In this document: one piece after another, positions 14,421 to 14,448 of the stretch
How positions within the stretch are numbered: the first letter of the stretch is position 1
Layout: each line of letters starts with the position of its first letter
Source of the DNA: Actinomycetes bacterium
Lineage (GTDB): Bacteria > Actinomycetota > Acidimicrobiia > Acidimicrobiales > RAAP-2
DNA length: 14,448 nucleotides
Assembly: GCA_021826655.1 (NCBI GenBank)
Contig: JAKAZC010000033.1
Location: 1 to 14,448, forward strand
Reading direction: 5' to 3'
The notes under the pieces: generated by a model
Seen by the model: only the letters and a program-made list of their open reading frames with translations
The model's database searches: none
Told to the model about the DNA's origin: nothing
Position numbers and translations under genes: made by a program

Positions 14421-14448
14421 ATGGCGCTGGCCACCCCGTTCGACGCAC
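14421..14448 (+). CDS. Possible start of a divergent gene cut by the window edge
   Basis: ATG at 14421 opens MALATPFDA and runs off the window. A divergent gene here would share the 14285-14420 spacer with the desaturase. There is no clear ribosome binding site and too little sequence to name a product. Confidence 0.2.

Overview
The window looks like chromosomal DNA of a high-GC actinobacterium. An acidimicrobial relative is my best guess, but no marker gene here settles it. The basis is strong G/C preference at third codon positions, frequent GTG starts, the long actinobacterial form of transaldolase, and a fused FbiC (CofG+CofH) F420-chromophore synthase. I see no rRNA, tRNA, CRISPR array, transposase or prophage gene.

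Region 1 (1-5953, + strand) is a compact pentose phosphate operon: transketolase (5' end outside the window), transaldolase, a short-form 6-phosphogluconate dehydrogenase, glucose-6-phosphate dehydrogenase and 6-phosphogluconolactonase. Together they cover the whole oxidative branch (glucose-6-P to ribulose-5-P) and the two carbon-shuffling enzymes of the non-oxidative branch. Two junctions are 4-base start/stop overlaps (tkt/tal and gnd/zwf) and zwf/pgl is 4 bases apart, so translational coupling is likely. The opcA gene that usually lies between zwf and pgl in actinobacteria is absent, and gnd sits inside the cluster.

Region 2 (6029-9503, + strand) follows a 75-base gap holding a perfect 10-bp inverted repeat. 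It carries fbiC and, one base later, a LOG-family (lysine-decarboxylase-like Rossmann) protein. F420 is reduced by glucose-6-phosphate in many actinobacteria, so fbiC next to glucose-6-phosphate oxidation genes is suggestive.

Region 3 (9569-11436, - strand) is a two-gene unit: an acyl-CoA ligase of the ANL superfamily and, two bases downstream, a 76-residue charged helical protein of unknown function. A 254-base divergent spacer separates it from Region 4.

Region 4 (11691-12623, + strand) is a membrane-anchored peptidoglycan hydrolase combining a lytic-transglycosylase-like domain with an NlpC/P60 domain. A 494-base gene-poor convergent spacer follows, ending in a G-quadruplex-capable 7-bp tandem repeat.

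Region 5 (13118-14236 or 14284, - strand) is an integral-membrane fatty acid desaturase/hydroxylase whose first histidine box has Tyr in place of its first His. A possible divergent gene begins at the right edge.

I found no clear new multi-gene defence or mobile system. The most interesting points are the PPP/F420 arrangement, the altered desaturase metal-binding box, the dual-domain cell-wall hydrolase, and several short perfect tandem repeats placed exactly at gene boundaries.
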